A DNA stretch of 64,000 nt from contig CANGMI010000001.1 of assembly GCA_947455195.1 (NCBI GenBank), positions 434,001 through 498,000 on the forward strand, in the 5' to 3' direction. Made by a program: the position numbers and the translations under genes. Below the pieces are notes generated by a model that was given only the letters and a program-made list of their open reading frames with translations, had not been told where the DNA came from and did not search any database. The stretch is from Pseudomonadota bacterium. Its GTDB lineage: Bacteria; Pseudomonadota; Gammaproteobacteria; Burkholderiales; SG8-39. Below, piece after piece: positions 1-11,037 of the stretch; the first letter of the stretch is position 1; each line of letters begins with the position of its first letter.

Positions 1-762
1 GCCCGAGAGGTTGACACCCTCGAGGAGCGGACTGGCCACGGCCTGCTCGGCGGCGAGGCGCGCACGATCGACACCGCTCGCGAAGGCCGAACCCATCATG
101 GCCATGCCCATCTCGGACATCACGGTACGCACGTCCTCGAAGTCGACGTTGACCAGACCCGGGCAGTTGATGATCTCGGCGATACCAGCCACCGCGTTGT
201 GGAGCACATCGTCGGCCGCCTTGAAGGCATCGCGCATGCTCACGTCATCGCCCAGCACCTCCATCAGGCGCTCGTTGAGGATGACGATCAGTGAATCGAC
301 GTTCTGCGACAACAGTTCCAGGCCCGCTTCGGCCACGCGAATGCGCTTGCCTTCGAACTGGAAGGGCTTGGTGACCACGGCCACCGTAAGGATGCCCATT
401 TCCTTGGCAACCTCGGCCACGACAGGCGCTGCGCCGGTCCCGGTGCCGCCCCCCATGCCGGCCGTGATGAAGACCATGTTGGCACCCGCGAGCGCAGCCC
501 GGATGGCATCGCGCTGTTCGATCGCGGCAGCCTGACCCGCCTCGGGCTTGGCGCCTGCACCCAGACCGGTGGTACCCAACTGCAGGCGCGTGCTGGCCGT
601 GCATCGTGCGAGCGACTGAGCGTCGGTATTGGCAACGACGAACTCGACGCCCTTCACACCGCTGTTGATCATGTGCTCGACGGCATTGCCCCCTGCGCCA
701 CCGACGCCGACCACCTTGATGACCGTTCCAGCGGCCGGGTTGTCCACGATTTCAAACTTCAT
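1..762 (-). CDS. ftsZ: Cell division protein FtsZ (partial, C-terminus outside window)
   Basis: Tubulin-like GTPase that polymerises into the Z-ring at midcell. The reading frame is open from the ATG at 762 to base 1, giving the first 254 residues of a protein usually about 390 long. The N-terminus MKFEIVDNP is typical of betaproteobacteria. The glycine-rich phosphate loop GGGTGTG sits at residues 104-110, and NTDAQSL near residue 44 also fits FtsZ. It is the last dcw gene visible, 123 bases after ftsA, and that gap could hold its own promoter. The missing part is the end of the GTPase domain, the linker and the C-terminal peptide. Confidence 0.97.
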   Translation of the reverse strand, partial: MKFEIVDNPAAGTVIKVVGVGGAGGNAVEHMINSGVKGVEFVVANTDAQSLARCTASTRLQLGTTGLGAGAKPEAGQAAAIEQRDAIRAALAGANMVFITAGMGGGTGTGAAPVVAEVAKEMGILTVAVVTKPFQFEGKRIRVAEAGLELLSQNVDSLIVILNERLMEVLGDDVSMRDAFKAADDVLHNAVAGIAEIINCPGLVNVDFEDVRTVMSEMGMAMMGSAFASGVDRARLAAEQAVASPLLEGVNLSG

Positions 763-885
763 TGGAACCTCCAGGTTAGAGACTTTACGCACCGTTTGCC
801 TGATCTTTCAGGTCCTGCACCTGCCTGGTCGAACCACCGATCTGCCCTGCCGTTCGCCTGCACGCGCCAGCAAGGCAGCACTGCA

Positions 886-2115
886 TCAGAAGTTCTTCCG
901 AAACCAATCCCTCATTCGCGCCAGCGTCTGGCGGAACGACCCGCTCTGCCGCGCCGCGAGCCCACGTCGGGTCTGGCTCTGTCCTTCGAGGAGCAGCCCC
1001 ATGACCGTGGCAAATCGCGGCTGACAGATCATGCCAGCAAGTCCACCCGTGTAGCGCGGCGTACCGATCCGCACTGGCAGATCGAAGATCTCCATCCCCA
1101 GATCAGTCATGCCTTGCATCGCCGCACAACCGCCGGTGAGCACCACCCCCGAGGATATGAGTTCTTCATACCCGGATTGTCGCAGGACTTGCTGCACCAT
1201 CGAAAAAAGTTCTTCGACGCGGGGCTCGATGACCTCGGCCAGCATCTGTCGCGACAGCGTGCGCGGCCCGCGGTCACCCAGGCCGGGCACTTCGATCAGT
1301 TCATCGGCAGCCGCCAGCGAGCGCAGGGCACACCCGAAGTTGACCTTGATGTCTTCGGCCTCAGGGGTGGGCGTGCGCAGTGCCATCGCGATGTCGGCCG
1401 TGATCTGGTCGCCGGCCACGGGCAGCACGGCGGTATGCCGGATGGCACCGTGGGTAAAGACCGCGATGTCGGTCGTGCCACCACCGATGTCGACCAGACA
1501 GACACCGAGGTCCTTCTCGTCGTCGGTCAGCACCGCCTGACTGGAGGCAAGGGGTTGCAGGATCAGGTCGGCCACTTCGAGGCCGCAGCGGCGCACGCAC
1601 TTGATGATGTTCTGCGCGGCCGAGACCGCACCGGTCACGATGTGGACCTTCACCTCGAGCCGTACGCCACTCATGCCAACCGGTTCGCGAATGCCGTCCT
1701 GGCCGTCGATCACGAACTCCTGGGGCAGGATGTGCAGCACCTGCTGATCGGTCGGAATCGCAATGGCGCGGGCCGTCTCGACCACGCGCTCGACATCGAG
1801 CGGCGTCACCTCGCGGTCACGCAAAGGCAGCATGCCGGTGGAGTTGAAACTGCGGATATGACTGCCGGCAATGCCGGTATAGACCGACTGCACCTTCACG
1901 CCGGACATCAGTTCGGCTTCCTCGAGCGCCTTCTGGATCGCACCGACCGTGGCCTCGATGTTGACGACCACGCCCTTGCGCAGTCCTTTCGACTCGGCCG
2001 TGCCCAGCCCGATGAGGGTCATTTCGCCGTCATCGGCCAGTTCGGCAACCGCCGCCACCACCTTGGAAGTGCCGATGTCGAGGCCGACGACGATACTGCG
2101 CTGTTCCTTGCTCAT
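886..2115 (-). CDS. ftsA: Cell division protein FtsA
   Basis: Actin-like ATPase that tethers FtsZ to the inner membrane and recruits later divisome proteins. It has 409 residues, close to the family length of about 420. The phosphate-1 motif VVGLDIGTSKV starts at residue 10, and a second nucleotide motif, VDIGGGTTD, is in the middle. The C-terminal peptide RMRDWFRKNF is an amphipathic helix of the kind that anchors FtsA in the membrane. It lies between ftsQ (12-base gap) and ftsZ, as in other dcw clusters. Confidence 0.97.
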   Translation of the reverse strand: MSKEQRSIVVGLDIGTSKVVAAVAELADDGEMTLIGLGTAESKGLRKGVVVNIEATVGAIQKALEEAELMSGVKVQSVYTGIAGSHIRSFNSTGMLPLRDREVTPLDVERVVETARAIAIPTDQQVLHILPQEFVIDGQDGIREPVGMSGVRLEVKVHIVTGAVSAAQNIIKCVRRCGLEVADLILQPLASSQAVLTDDEKDLGVCLVDIGGGTTDIAVFTHGAIRHTAVLPVAGDQITADIAMALRTPTPEAEDIKVNFGCALRSLAAADELIEVPGLGDRGPRTLSRQMLAEVIEPRVEELFSMVQQVLRQSGYEELISSGVVLTGGCAAMQGMTDLGMEIFDLPVRIGTPRYTGGLAGMICQPRFATVMGLLLEGQSQTRRGLAARQSGSFRQTLARMRDWFRKNF

Positions 2116-2127
2116 CGATACCTTCCT

Positions 2128-2949
2128 TCAAGCCAATGGCGGTGCACGCTCGGCGAGCGATGCATTGGTAATGGGTTTGCGCCGGGCTGCGGGAACCCCC
2201 ACGGGCGGCGGTGTCGTCTTGTCACCGCGCAGGGTCGGCAGTTCGGGGACCCGCAGCGCAAACCCGTTGGCGTAGCGCAGATCGATCCGATTGAACTTGC
2301 CCGGTGGCAAGCGGGCGATGGTGTCCGGGTAGAGCCGCACCAGGCGCGCGAGACGGTCCTCGGCCGACTCACCGGGCGCATCACGACCCAGGATGATCGA
2401 CAAGCCGTCACTGAGGGTGAGTTCCCAGGCATAACGAGGCGTGAGCGTCACCGACACCAGGTCGCGTCCGATCGGTTTCAGGGCAACACGAAACCGGTGG
2501 TAATGATCGGTGACATCGATGGCCGTCCCGGGTGGTCCGCTGAATCGCGGCAACGGCACCGAGGACTCGGCAAGAAACACCTCACCCCAGCTATTGACCA
2601 GTTCGCGATCTGACCAGCGGGCGATGGCCTTGTGCGCCTCTACCACCACCTCGAGCCGATCGGGCCAGACCCGACGCACCCGGGCCCGGCGTACCCCAGG
2701 CACCGACTCGACCCAGCCACGAACCCGATCGAGATCAGCGCCGAAGAAATTGCCCAGGGTACGACCGACAAACGCATCGGCGATCTGGTCCGGCGCGATC
2801 TGCCCGACATCACCCACGATGGTGACCGAGCGCACCGGCAGCGCCGCGCTGTTGAGAGCGGCCACCGCGACGAGTTTCAGCACGATGATGGCGGCCAGAC
2901 CGAACATGAGGTTGGCGGCAATGTCGAGCAGGCGGGTGTTTCTCCACAT
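2128..2949 (-). CDS. ftsQ: Cell division protein FtsQ
   Basis: Bitopic inner-membrane divisome protein that links cytoplasmic and periplasmic division factors through FtsB and FtsL. It has 273 residues: a short cytoplasmic head, one membrane segment at about residues 12-35, then a POTRA domain beginning near VRSVTIVGDV, followed by the FtsQ beta-domain. The C-terminal 35 residues are Pro- and Arg-rich and probably disordered. It starts 3 bases after ddlB and ends 12 bases before ftsA, so all three are probably on one transcript. Confidence 0.93.
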   Translation of the reverse strand: MWRNTRLLDIAANLMFGLAAIIVLKLVAVAALNSAALPVRSVTIVGDVGQIAPDQIADAFVGRTLGNFFGADLDRVRGWVESVPGVRRARVRRVWPDRLEVVVEAHKAIARWSDRELVNSWGEVFLAESSVPLPRFSGPPGTAIDVTDHYHRFRVALKPIGRDLVSVTLTPRYAWELTLSDGLSIILGRDAPGESAEDRLARLVRLYPDTIARLPPGKFNRIDLRYANGFALRVPELPTLRGDKTTPPPVGVPAARRKPITNASLAERAPPLA

Positions 2950-2952
2950 CGC

Positions 2953-3891
2953 TCAGCGCTCCCTCACCGCAGCCGCCAGAATGCGCATGCACAAGGGTCC
3001 GAACTCGATGCCCGCATGGCGTGCGGCCATCGGCACCAGGGAGTGGTCGGTCATGCCCGGTGCCGTGTTCACCTCGAGAAAGAAGGGCTGCCCGCTTTCA
3101 TCGAGCATGAGGTCGACACGCCCCCAGCCGCGACAACCCAGCAGATCGAAGGCCGCGAGCGCCGCCTTCTGGATCGCCGCCTCGTGGTCGGGTGCGAGGC
3201 CGCAGGGGAGCACGTAGCGGGTGTCGGTGGCCGAGTACTTGGCCTCGTAATCGTAGAAGTCGCGCGGGGTCTCGAGGCGGATGAGCGGGAGCGGTTCACC
3301 GTCGAGAATCGCAGCGGTCAGTTCGATGCCTTTCACGAAGCGCTCCCCGATCACCAGCCGGTCATGCCCTGAAGCCCGGCGCCAGGCCGGCTCGAGATCG
3401 GCAGCGGCCGTCACCTTGCTCATGCCGATCGAGGAACCCTCATTGGCGGGCTTCACCATGATCGGCAGGCCGAGCTGCTCGACGACGGCCGCAAAGTCCG
3501 TCGATGCATCGAGCACCGCAAAATCGGGGGTCGGCAAGCCGGCGGCGCGCCACAGAAGCTTCGTGCGCCACTTGTCCATCGCAAGCGCGCTCGCCAGCAC
3601 ACCCGATCCGGTATACGGAATACCCAGCAGGTCGAGGGCACCCTGCACGGTGCCATCCTCACCCGGCCGCCCGTGCAGCACGTTGAAGGCGACGGTCACC
3701 CCCTCGGTGACCAGATCGGCCAGAGGACGCACGGACGGGTCGAACGGGATCACGTCGACACCGAGTTCACGCAGGGCTGCGAGAACCATGCCCCCCGAGC
3801 GCAATGACACCTCGCGCTCGGCCGACGAGCCGCCATGAAGTACCGCCACCCGACCGGCGGGCAGCACCTGCTCGATCCGTTGCGCGGTCAC
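2953..3891 (-). CDS. ddlB: D-alanine--D-alanine ligase
   Basis: ATP-grasp ligase that makes the D-Ala-D-Ala dipeptide later added by MurF. I chose the GTG at 3891 as the start. Its GTGA overlaps the murB stop by 4 bases, and it gives 312 residues starting [10 protein letters not shown], close to the family length; the open frame further upstream only antisenses murB. Motifs seen are [16 protein letters not shown] near the N-terminus, the ATP-grasp lysine region [13 protein letters not shown], and [17 protein letters not shown] at the metal and substrate site. A later GTG at GRVAVLHGG is possible but would shorten the protein. Confidence 0.95.
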   Translation of the reverse strand: MTAQRIEQVLPAGRVAVLHGGSSAEREVSLRSGGMVLAALRELGVDVIPFDPSVRPLADLVTEGVTVAFNVLHGRPGEDGTVQGALDLLGIPYTGSGVLASALAMDKWRTKLLWRAAGLPTPDFAVLDASTDFAAVVEQLGLPIMVKPANEGSSIGMSKVTAAADLEPAWRRASGHDRLVIGERFVKGIELTAAILDGEPLPLIRLETPRDFYDYEAKYSATDTRYVLPCGLAPDHEAAIQKAALAAFDLLGCRGWGRVDLMLDESGQPFFLEVNTAPGMTDHSLVPMAARHAGIEFGPLCMRILAAAVRER

Positions 3892-4772
3892 TGGAGCGTC
3901 TCCCCGACGACGCGCACCTCGGGTTCGAGTGCAACCGCACATCGCTCGAGCACCACGGCACGAACGTGTGCGATGAGTGCCTCGATGTCGGCAGCCGTGG
4001 CGGCACCCGTGGCATTGACGATGAAGTTGGCATGTCGGGGGGACACCTGCGCACCGCCGATGGTGAATCCCTTGAGGCCACATGCCTCGATCAGACGCGC
4101 CGCGTGATCACCCGGCGGATTGCGAAACACCGAGCCTGCATTGGGCTGATTGAGGGGCTGCGTGGCAACCCGACGCACGAGCAATTCACGGATGCGTTCG
4201 CGCGACGCCGTCACCTCTCCCGCAGGGAACCGGAACCAGGCTGCCGTGAACCACTCGTCGGCGCGTTCAGCCGCAGGCTGGCAGTGCCGGTAGCCCAGTG
4301 TGAATTCAGCCGGCTGACGGACCCGCAGGTCGCCCCTGCGATCGATGGTCTGCACCCGGGCAACGAAGTCCCAGGTCTCGCTGCCATGGCAGCCCGCGTT
4401 CATCGCCAACGCACCACCCATCGTGCCCGGAATACCGGCAAGAAACTCCCCTCCTGCAAGCGCGTGCGCGGCGACAAATCGGGCCAGTTTCGGACAGGCA
4501 ACGCCTGCTTCGACATACACAAGCCCTTCTTCGTGGCGAATCACACCGTGCGTATTGTGCATCAGGACGACCGTTCCCCGATAGCCTCCGTCGCGTACGA
4601 GGAGATTGCTGCCCAGCCCGACAAAAAGCACCGGCTCACGCGGCGGCAAGGCGCTCAGGAAGGCGCGCAACGCGGTCAGATCGGCGGGATGGAATGCGCG
4701 CGCGGCTACCCCGCCAGCGCGCCAGCTCACATGGCGCGACATCGGTTCATTGCTGCGAGCGGCTTCGGTCAT
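3888..4772 (-). CDS. murB: UDP-N-acetylenolpyruvoylglucosamine reductase
   Basis: FAD-dependent reductase that converts UDP-GlcNAc-enolpyruvate to UDP-MurNAc. It has 294 residues, shorter than the 342 of the E. coli type I enzyme and nearer the short type II form. The FAD-binding loop [13 protein letters not shown] is at residues 51-63, [15 protein letters not shown] at about 116-130, and the catalytic serine motif NAGSVFRNP has Ser214. It overlaps murC by 4 bases (ATGA) upstream and ddlB by 4 bases (GTGA) downstream. Its place between murC and ddlB is seen in some proteobacteria but not in E. coli. Confidence 0.95.
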   Translation of the reverse strand: MTEAARSNEPMSRHVSWRAGGVAARAFHPADLTALRAFLSALPPREPVLFVGLGSNLLVRDGGYRGTVVLMHNTHGVIRHEEGLVYVEAGVACPKLARFVAAHALAGGEFLAGIPGTMGGALAMNAGCHGSETWDFVARVQTIDRRGDLRVRQPAEFTLGYRHCQPAAERADEWFTAAWFRFPAGEVTASRERIRELLVRRVATQPLNQPNAGSVFRNPPGDHAARLIEACGLKGFTIGGAQVSPRHANFIVNATGAATAADIEALIAHVRAVVLERCAVALEPEVRVVGETLQ

Positions 4773-6157
4773 GGGGCCGCCTGCACCAGGCGCGCAGGCA
4801 CACCGCCGATGGAGCCCGCCCCCATGACAACCACCACATCACCGGGTCGCACGACCTGGCGCACGGCAGCGGCCATGTCGGCAATGTTCTCGACAAACAC
4901 CGGTTCGACCTTGCCGGCTACCCGCAAGGCGCGCGCCAGCGCACGCCCATCGGCTGCCACGATGGGCGCTTCGCCGGCCGGATACACCTCGGCAAGCACC
5001 ACCGCATCGGCAGCCGAGAGCACCCGCACGAAGTCCTCGAACAGATCGCGGGTACGGGTGTATCGATGCGGCTGAAAGGCGAGCACGATCCGCCGGCCCG
5101 GAAAGGCGCCACGCGCAGCCGCGAGCGTCGCGTGCATTTCCGCCGGATGGTGACCGTAGTCATCGACCAGCGTCGCGCTGCCCCCTTCGATCGCGATCTC
5201 TCCACAGAGCTGGAAGCGCCGCCCGACGCCATGGAATTCGGCCAGTGCCCGGACGATGGCTTCATCGGGCAGGCCAAGCTCGTCGGCAATCGCGATCGCC
5301 GCCAGCGCGTTCTGCACATTGTGCAGACCGGGCAGATTGAGGCGCACCTCGAGCGGTGCCGGGTTGGTTTCGCGCTCGACGCGAAAGCACATCGTGGTGC
5401 CGTCTGCACGCACATCGAGCGCGCGCACCATCGCGTCTTCGGCAAACCCGTAGGTGATCACCGGCTTGGACACGAAGGGAATGATCTCGCGCACATGACG
5501 ATCGTCGGCGCACAGGACGGCCGCCCCGTAGAAGGGCAGGTTCTGCAGGAAGGCTACGAAGGCCTGCCGCAACCGGGCAAAGTCGTGCTGGTAGGTCTCC
5601 ATGTGATCGGCATCGATGTTGGTCACCACCGCCATCACCGGCTGCAGATGCAGGAACGATGCGTCCGACTCGTCCGCCTCGACCACGATGAACTCACCCG
5701 CGCCCAGACGCGCATTGGAGGCCGCACTGGTGAGGCGACCACCGATCACGAAGGTGGGATCGAGCCCCGCCTCGGCGAGCACGCTCGCGACCAGGCTGGT
5801 GGTCGTGGTCTTGCCATGCGTGCCGGCCACCGCAATGCCCTGGCGCAGACGCATCAGTTCGGCCAGCATCAGGGCCCGCGGGACGACCGGCACACGCGCG
5901 GCGCGAGCCGCCACGACCTCGGGGTTGTCGCTGCGCACGGCTGTGGAGACCACCACCGCGTCGGCGCCCTCGACATGGGCAGCATCGTGCCCGAAGGCGA
6001 TGCGTACGCCCCGTGCCGTCAGCCGATCGGTGGAGGCATTGCGCGCGAGATCGGACCCGCTCACCTGGTAACCCAGTGTCGCCAGAACCTCGGCAATGCC
6101 ACTCATGCCCGAGCCGCCGATCCCCACGAAATGGATGTGCCTTACCTTGTGCTTCAT
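4769..6157 (-). CDS. murC: UDP-N-acetylmuramate--L-alanine ligase
   Basis: ATP-dependent ligase that adds L-Ala to UDP-MurNAc. I chose the ATG at 6157, whose ATGA overlaps the murG stop. It gives 462 residues starting [20 protein letters not shown]; an in-frame start 18 bases upstream would add six unlikely residues. The N-terminal Rossmann-type motif is at residues 10-20, the P-loop GTHGKTTTT at 112-120, and Mur-ligase central and C-terminal motifs ([19 protein letters not shown]) follow. Confidence 0.96.
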   Translation of the reverse strand: MKHKVRHIHFVGIGGSGMSGIAEVLATLGYQVSGSDLARNASTDRLTARGVRIAFGHDAAHVEGADAVVVSTAVRSDNPEVVAARAARVPVVPRALMLAELMRLRQGIAVAGTHGKTTTTSLVASVLAEAGLDPTFVIGGRLTSAASNARLGAGEFIVVEADESDASFLHLQPVMAVVTNIDADHMETYQHDFARLRQAFVAFLQNLPFYGAAVLCADDRHVREIIPFVSKPVITYGFAEDAMVRALDVRADGTTMCFRVERETNPAPLEVRLNLPGLHNVQNALAAIAIADELGLPDEAIVRALAEFHGVGRRFQLCGEIAIEGGSATLVDDYGHHPAEMHATLAAARGAFPGRRIVLAFQPHRYTRTRDLFEDFVRVLSAADAVVLAEVYPAGEAPIVAADGRALARALRVAGKVEPVFVENIADMAAAVRQVVRPGDVVVVMGAGSIGGVPARLVQAAP

Positions 6158-7221
6158 CGTGCAGCCTCTTCGCATTCGTCGGCCACCCGCACGGCGGCGT
6201 CGGCCCGACCCAGGGCGCGTGCCCGCCGGGCCATCCGGAGCAGTTCGTCTCGCGTCAGACCGCGCAGGCGGGCAGCGAGCGTTGCCGCATCGAGTTGGCC
6301 CTGCGGCAGCAGAATGGCTGCACCCGCGTCAGCCAGATAGCGGGCGTTGGCCGTCTGGTGATCATCAATCGCATGGGGATACGGCACGAGCAGGGCCGGG
6401 ATGCCGGCCGCCGCCAGTTCGGCCACGGTCGTCGCACCCGATCGGCAGATGACCAGATCGGCCGCGGCATACGCGGCAGCCATGTCGTCGATGAAGGCAC
6501 GCAGATCACCTTCGACATGCACCTGCGCATACTGCTCGCGCAGGGCTTGCAGATGCCGCTCGCCCGACTGGTGTGTCACCTGCGGCCGGTTGGCAGCAGG
6601 GATCAGGGCAAGCGCGCGAGGCACGCATGCGTTGAGGGCTGCCGCGCCAAGGCTGCCGCCCACCACGAGGACGCGCAGCGGACCCGTACGGCCTGCGTCA
6701 CGGACCGTCGGTTCCTCGATGCGGGTAATCGGCGCGCGCACCGGATTACCGGTGTGCCGTCCGTGCGGCAAGGTCGCCGGGAAACTCTCGAGTACCCGTG
6801 CACCCAGACGCGCGAGCAGCCGGTTGGCTGAGCCGGCGACGCGATTCTGTTCGTGAATGAGCAGGGGGCATCGCCCGAGACGTGCGGCAAGGCCTCCGGG
6901 CACGCTGATGTAGCCACCCATGCCGAGCACCGCGTCAGGGTGCACCTGGCGCAGGATGGCCCGAGCTGCAAGGAATCCACGCAGCAACCTCACCGGCAGG
7001 CTGGCCAGCGCCAGGAGCCCCTTGCCACGCAGGCCGGAGAAGGGCACCGCGTGCATCGGATACCCGGCTGCGGCCACCAGTCGGTTCTCCATGCCGCCGG
7101 GCGCCCCCATCCAGTGCACGGCCCAACCGCGCTCGCGCAAGACCTCGGCGACCGCGAGCGCGGGCATCACGTGCCCTGCGGTGCCACCCGCCATGATCAG
7201 AAGCGTACGCGCAGGTTTCAT
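6154..7221 (-). CDS. murG: Lipid II synthase, GlcNAc transferase MurG
   Basis: GT-B fold glycosyltransferase at the inner face of the membrane that adds GlcNAc to lipid I to make lipid II. Start at the ATG 7221 ([18 protein letters not shown]), giving 355 residues, the usual length. The N-terminal GGTAGH loop is at residues 12-17 and the UDP-GlcNAc-binding region [15 protein letters not shown] is in the C-terminal half. It lies 7 bases after ftsW and overlaps murC by 4 bases. Confidence 0.96.
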   Translation of the reverse strand: MKPARTLLIMAGGTAGHVMPALAVAEVLRERGWAVHWMGAPGGMENRLVAAAGYPMHAVPFSGLRGKGLLALASLPVRLLRGFLAARAILRQVHPDAVLGMGGYISVPGGLAARLGRCPLLIHEQNRVAGSANRLLARLGARVLESFPATLPHGRHTGNPVRAPITRIEEPTVRDAGRTGPLRVLVVGGSLGAAALNACVPRALALIPAANRPQVTHQSGERHLQALREQYAQVHVEGDLRAFIDDMAAAYAAADLVICRSGATTVAELAAAGIPALLVPYPHAIDDHQTANARYLADAGAAILLPQGQLDAATLAARLRGLTRDELLRMARRARALGRADAAVRVADECEEAAR

Positions 7222-7228
7222 CCGATGC

Positions 7229-8464
7229 TCAGGCAGGCAGTCCGCGCTGCAACTGGCGCGACTCCCAGTCGATGCGCAGCACCACGGCAATGGCGATGCA
7301 ATTGGCGAGGATGCCGCTCCCCCCGTAGCTCATGAACGGCAGGGTAAGGCCCTTGGTCGGGAGGATGCCCATGTTGACGCCCATGTTGATGAAGGATTGC
7401 ACCCCGATCCAGGTGCCGATGCCAAAGGCGGTGAGCGACGAGAACGGCCGATCGAGCGAGGCTGCGCGCCGGGCAATGACGAAGATGCGCAAGACCAGAA
7501 AGGCGAAGAGCGCGACAACCGCAACGACGCCGAGAAACCCCAACTCCTCGGCGATGACGGCGAGCAGGAAATCGGTGTGGGCCTCGGGCAGGTAAAAGAG
7601 CTTCTCGAGGCTGCCCCCGAGGCCCACCCCGAACCACTCGCCCCGACCAAAGGCGATGAGCGAATGCGACAGCTGGTAGCCCTTGCCAAGGGCATCAGCC
7701 CACGGATCCATGAACCCGAAGATGCGATCGCGCCGGTAGGGGGAGGTGAGCACCAGTAGCGCAAAGCCGGCAAGCACCAACACCAGCGCAGCGCAGAACC
7801 AGCGCCAGTTCATGCCGCCGATGAAAAGAATGGACAGTCCGATCGACACGATCACGACCGAGGCGCCGAAGTCGGGCTCGCGCAGCAGCACGAACCCCAC
7901 CACGATGAGCAGGGCGGCCACCGGCAGGATGCCGCGCGTGAGGCTGTAGAGCACGTCCATCTTGCGACTGGTGTAGTCGGCCACGTAGATCGCGACGAAG
8001 AGCTTCATCAGTTCGGAAGGCTGGAGACTGAGCGGACCCAGGGGTATCCAGCGCCGCGCACCATTGACGTCGCGACCGATCCCCGGCACCAGCACCAGGA
8101 TCAGGGCGATGAGCCCGGCAATGAACAACCACGGCGCCAGTTCCTGCCACAGCTTGGTAGGAATCTGGAAGGCAAGGAGTCCGATCGCAAGCCCGATCAC
8201 GAGAAAGATCGTATGGCGAAAGAGGAAGTAGCCGGTCTGGTGGCGATACGCACTACCCGCCTCGGCGATGGCAGCCGAGGCCGAGTACACCATCACAAGG
8301 CCCAGCACGAGAAGTGCGAGGGCCGCGAGCAAGAGGGCGGCATCGTAGTCGAGCGACAGTTGTGCCCGCCGCAGGCGCTTGACACGTTCCGGCGCACGAC
8401 CGCCGAACCAGGGCAGTGCATCGAGGCCGAGGCGATGACCGACACGACGAATCATCTCAGGCAC
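7229..8464 (-). CDS. ftsW: SEDS peptidoglycan glycosyltransferase FtsW
   Basis: Polytopic membrane polymerase of septal peptidoglycan, working with FtsI. It has 411 residues with about ten hydrophobic segments. The SEDS hallmarks SHSLIAFGRGEWFGVGLGGS, LPEAHTDFLLAVIAEELG and PFMSYGGSG are present. I chose the GTG at 8464 because GGAGAG lies 5 bases upstream of it; the ATG at 8455 is the alternative. This start overlaps the murD stop by 8 bases. Confidence 0.95.
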   Translation of the reverse strand: MPEMIRRVGHRLGLDALPWFGGRAPERVKRLRRAQLSLDYDAALLLAALALLVLGLVMVYSASAAIAEAGSAYRHQTGYFLFRHTIFLVIGLAIGLLAFQIPTKLWQELAPWLFIAGLIALILVLVPGIGRDVNGARRWIPLGPLSLQPSELMKLFVAIYVADYTSRKMDVLYSLTRGILPVAALLIVVGFVLLREPDFGASVVIVSIGLSILFIGGMNWRWFCAALVLVLAGFALLVLTSPYRRDRIFGFMDPWADALGKGYQLSHSLIAFGRGEWFGVGLGGSLEKLFYLPEAHTDFLLAVIAEELGFLGVVAVVALFAFLVLRIFVIARRAASLDRPFSSLTAFGIGTWIGVQSFINMGVNMGILPTKGLTLPFMSYGGSGILANCIAIAVVLRIDWESRQLQRGLPA

Positions 8465-9875
8465 GGGTGCTCTCCTTCACGGCGGCGATGAACACCTCGG
8501 CACGGTGGGCATAATCACGAAACATGTCGAGGCTGGCGCAAGCGGGCGAGAGCAGTACGGCATCACCAGGGGCCGCCACCGCGCGGGCTCGTGCGACCGC
8601 ATCCGGCATGTCGGTCGCCTGCCGGATCGGCACCGTGCCAGCGAGGGTACGCTCGATGCGAAGCGCATCACGCCCGATCAGCACGACCTCGCGCACGTAG
8701 CGCCGTACCGGATCGCACAGCGGCTCGAATCGCTGTCCCTTGCCATCGCCGCCCGCAATGAGCACGATGCGCCCCGACTGCGACGAGGTCGTGGCCAAGG
8801 AGGCGCCGAGGCCGTTCAGCGCGGCGACCGTCGCCCCGACATTGGTGCCCTTCGAGTCGTCGTAGAAGCGCACGCCACCGCACTCGGCCACCAGTTCGAC
8901 CCTGTGGGCAAGACCGGCAAACTCGCGCAGCGCGGCAGCCAGTCGCGACTGGGGTATCCCGAGCGGCTGCACCAGGGCAAGCGCGGCAAGGGCGTTGGAC
9001 GCATTGTGGCGCCCGGCAAGACGCAAGGCCTCGAGCGGCAGGACATGCCGCTCACCATCGGCAAGAAAGAGGCTGCCATCAGCCCCGCGCGCCAGCCCGT
9101 AGTGCCCGGGCCCGGCCGGCGCATCGAGTCCGAAGTCGAGCACCGGCAGCGTGCCAGTACGCATCGCCAGACTGGCCGGATCATCGCGATTGAGAACCTG
9201 CAACCGGGCCGACCGGAAGATGCGGGCCTTGGCGGCGGCATAGGCAGCGAGCCCGTCATGCCGGTCGAGATGGTCTTCGGTCAGGTTGAGCATCACGGCG
9301 GCATCGACCGGCAGGCTCGAGGTCGTTTCCAGCTGGAAACTCGACAGCTCGAGCACCCAGACCTGCGGCATCCGGCCAGCCGCTTCGCGCGCCAGGAGGG
9401 CATCGAGGGCGGGCGGCCCGATATTGCCGGCCACCTCCACATCGAAACCGCCAGCGCGCGCAAGGGCACCGGCCAGCGTGGTGACCGTGGTCTTGCCATT
9501 GGTGCCGGTCACGGCCAGCACGACCGGGCGCGCAGCGCCGTCGGGAAGCGACCGGGCGAAGAGCTCGATATCGCCCAGCAGTGGAATGCCCGCTGCCACC
9601 GCGTTGCGAATGGGGAACTGGTTGGGCGAAACCCCCGGACTGATCGCGATGCAATCGATGTCCGTGAAGTGGCTTGCCACGAGCGGCCCCGAATGGCATC
9701 GGGCTGCCGGCGCGATGCGCCGCAGTTCATCGAGGCCGGGCGGCCGCTCGCGGCTGTCATGCACCGCGATCGATCGCGCACCGCGCGACAAGGCCAGCCG
9801 CACCATCGACAGACCACTCGCGCCCAGCCCCAGCACGAGGAGCCGACAGCCAGCGAGTTCGCCCGGATCGCTCAT
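8457..9875 (-). CDS. murD: UDP-N-acetylmuramoyl-L-alanine--D-glutamate ligase
   Basis: Adds D-Glu to UDP-MurNAc-L-Ala. It has 472 residues. The N-terminal nucleotide-binding loop VLGLGASGLSMVRLA is near residue 14, the P-loop TGTNGKTTVTTLAG is in the central domain, and NLTEDHLDRHDG and DSKGTNVGAT mark the ligase active site. It begins 4 bases after mraY ends. Confidence 0.96.
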   Translation of the reverse strand: MSDPGELAGCRLLVLGLGASGLSMVRLALSRGARSIAVHDSRERPPGLDELRRIAPAARCHSGPLVASHFTDIDCIAISPGVSPNQFPIRNAVAAGIPLLGDIELFARSLPDGAARPVVLAVTGTNGKTTVTTLAGALARAGGFDVEVAGNIGPPALDALLAREAAGRMPQVWVLELSSFQLETTSSLPVDAAVMLNLTEDHLDRHDGLAAYAAAKARIFRSARLQVLNRDDPASLAMRTGTLPVLDFGLDAPAGPGHYGLARGADGSLFLADGERHVLPLEALRLAGRHNASNALAALALVQPLGIPQSRLAAALREFAGLAHRVELVAECGGVRFYDDSKGTNVGATVAALNGLGASLATTSSQSGRIVLIAGGDGKGQRFEPLCDPVRRYVREVVLIGRDALRIERTLAGTVPIRQATDMPDAVARARAVAAPGDAVLLSPACASLDMFRDYAHRAEVFIAAVKESTRA

Positions 9876-9879
9876 TGGT

Positions 9880-11034
9880 CTAGCGCAACTTCAGCGTTGA
9901 CAAGCCCGCGAGCACGAGCATCATGGTGATGATCCAGAAGCGGACCACCACCTGATTTTCCTTCCAGCCTCCCAGCTCGAAGTGATGGTGGATGGGTGCC
10001 ATCCGAAACACCCGACGCCCCCCGGTTGCCTTGAAGAAGCCCACCTGGATCATCACCGACAGGGTCTCCATCACGAACACCCCACCCATCACGAAAAGAA
10101 CGATCTCCTGTCGCACGATGATGGCCACGGTTCCCAGTGCCGCACCAAGCGCAAGCGCACCGACATCGCCCATGAAGACCTGCGCCGGGTAGGCGTTGAA
10201 CCACAGAAAGCCCAGCCCGGCACCGACCATGGCCGCACAGAACACGGCCAGTTCACCGGCCCCGGGAATGCTCGGAAAGAGCAGGTAGCGAGCGTAGACC
10301 GCATTACCCACGACATAGGAAAAGATGCCCAGTGCACCCGCCACCATCACCGCCGGCATGATCGCGAGGCCGTCGAGCCCGTCGGTGAGGTTGACGGCAT
10401 TGGACGAGCCCACGATCACCAGATAGCTGAGCACGATGAACCCGAAGATGCCCAGCGGATAGGCGACGTTCTTGAAGAAGGGCACGATGAAATCGGTCTT
10501 GCCGGGCAGATCGAGCGTGAAGCCGCTCTGCAGCCAGGCCAGAAAGAGGTCGAACCCCTTGTCGTAGGTCGGCGCATTGATTGCGAAGGCAAGAAACACC
10601 GCCGCGGCAATGCCGATGACCGACTGCCAGAAGAATTTGGCACGCGCCGAAAGCCCTTTGGGGTTGCGATACACGACCTTCCGGTAATCGTCGACCCAGC
10701 CGATCCAGCCAAAACCCAGCGTGACGATGAGAACCACGATGACGAACCGGTTGCGCACATCGGCCCAGAGCAGGGTCGTGACCGCGATCGACAGAAGAAT
10801 GAGCGCACCCCCCATGGTTGGCGTGCCCGCCTTGGCCAGATGGCTCTGCGGGCCGTCGCTGCGCACCGACTGACCGATCTTGTACTGGGTGAGCTTGCGA
10901 ATGAGCACCGGGCCGAGCAGCAGCGACAACGCGAGCGCAGTCAGCGTGGCAAGCACCGCGCGCAGCGAGATGTAGCCAAAGACGTTGAAGGCCCGGATGT
11001 CCTTACCCAGCCATTGAGCCAGTTCGTAGAGCAT
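9880..11034 (-). CDS. mraY: Phospho-N-acetylmuramoyl-pentapeptide transferase
   Basis: Ten-helix membrane enzyme that transfers phospho-MurNAc-pentapeptide to undecaprenyl phosphate to form lipid I. It has 384 residues. The family motifs are clear: KAGTPTMGG in an early loop, DDYRKV, the catalytic [32 protein letters not shown], and a final [11 protein letters not shown]. It ends 4 bases before murD and starts 3 bases after murF. Confidence 0.98.
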   Translation of the reverse strand: MLYELAQWLGKDIRAFNVFGYISLRAVLATLTALALSLLLGPVLIRKLTQYKIGQSVRSDGPQSHLAKAGTPTMGGALILLSIAVTTLLWADVRNRFVIVVLIVTLGFGWIGWVDDYRKVVYRNPKGLSARAKFFWQSVIGIAAAVFLAFAINAPTYDKGFDLFLAWLQSGFTLDLPGKTDFIVPFFKNVAYPLGIFGFIVLSYLVIVGSSNAVNLTDGLDGLAIMPAVMVAGALGIFSYVVGNAVYARYLLFPSIPGAGELAVFCAAMVGAGLGFLWFNAYPAQVFMGDVGALALGAALGTVAIIVRQEIVLFVMGGVFVMETLSVMIQVGFFKATGGRRVFRMAPIHHHFELGGWKENQVVVRFWIITMMLVLAGLSTLKLR

Positions 11035-11037
11035 GAT

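Noticed and set aside
673-2613. 646-codon plus-strand frame antisense to ftsA, ftsQ and the start of ftsZ
   Set aside because: Shadow frame; no domain or ribosome site, and the opposite strand encodes conserved proteins.
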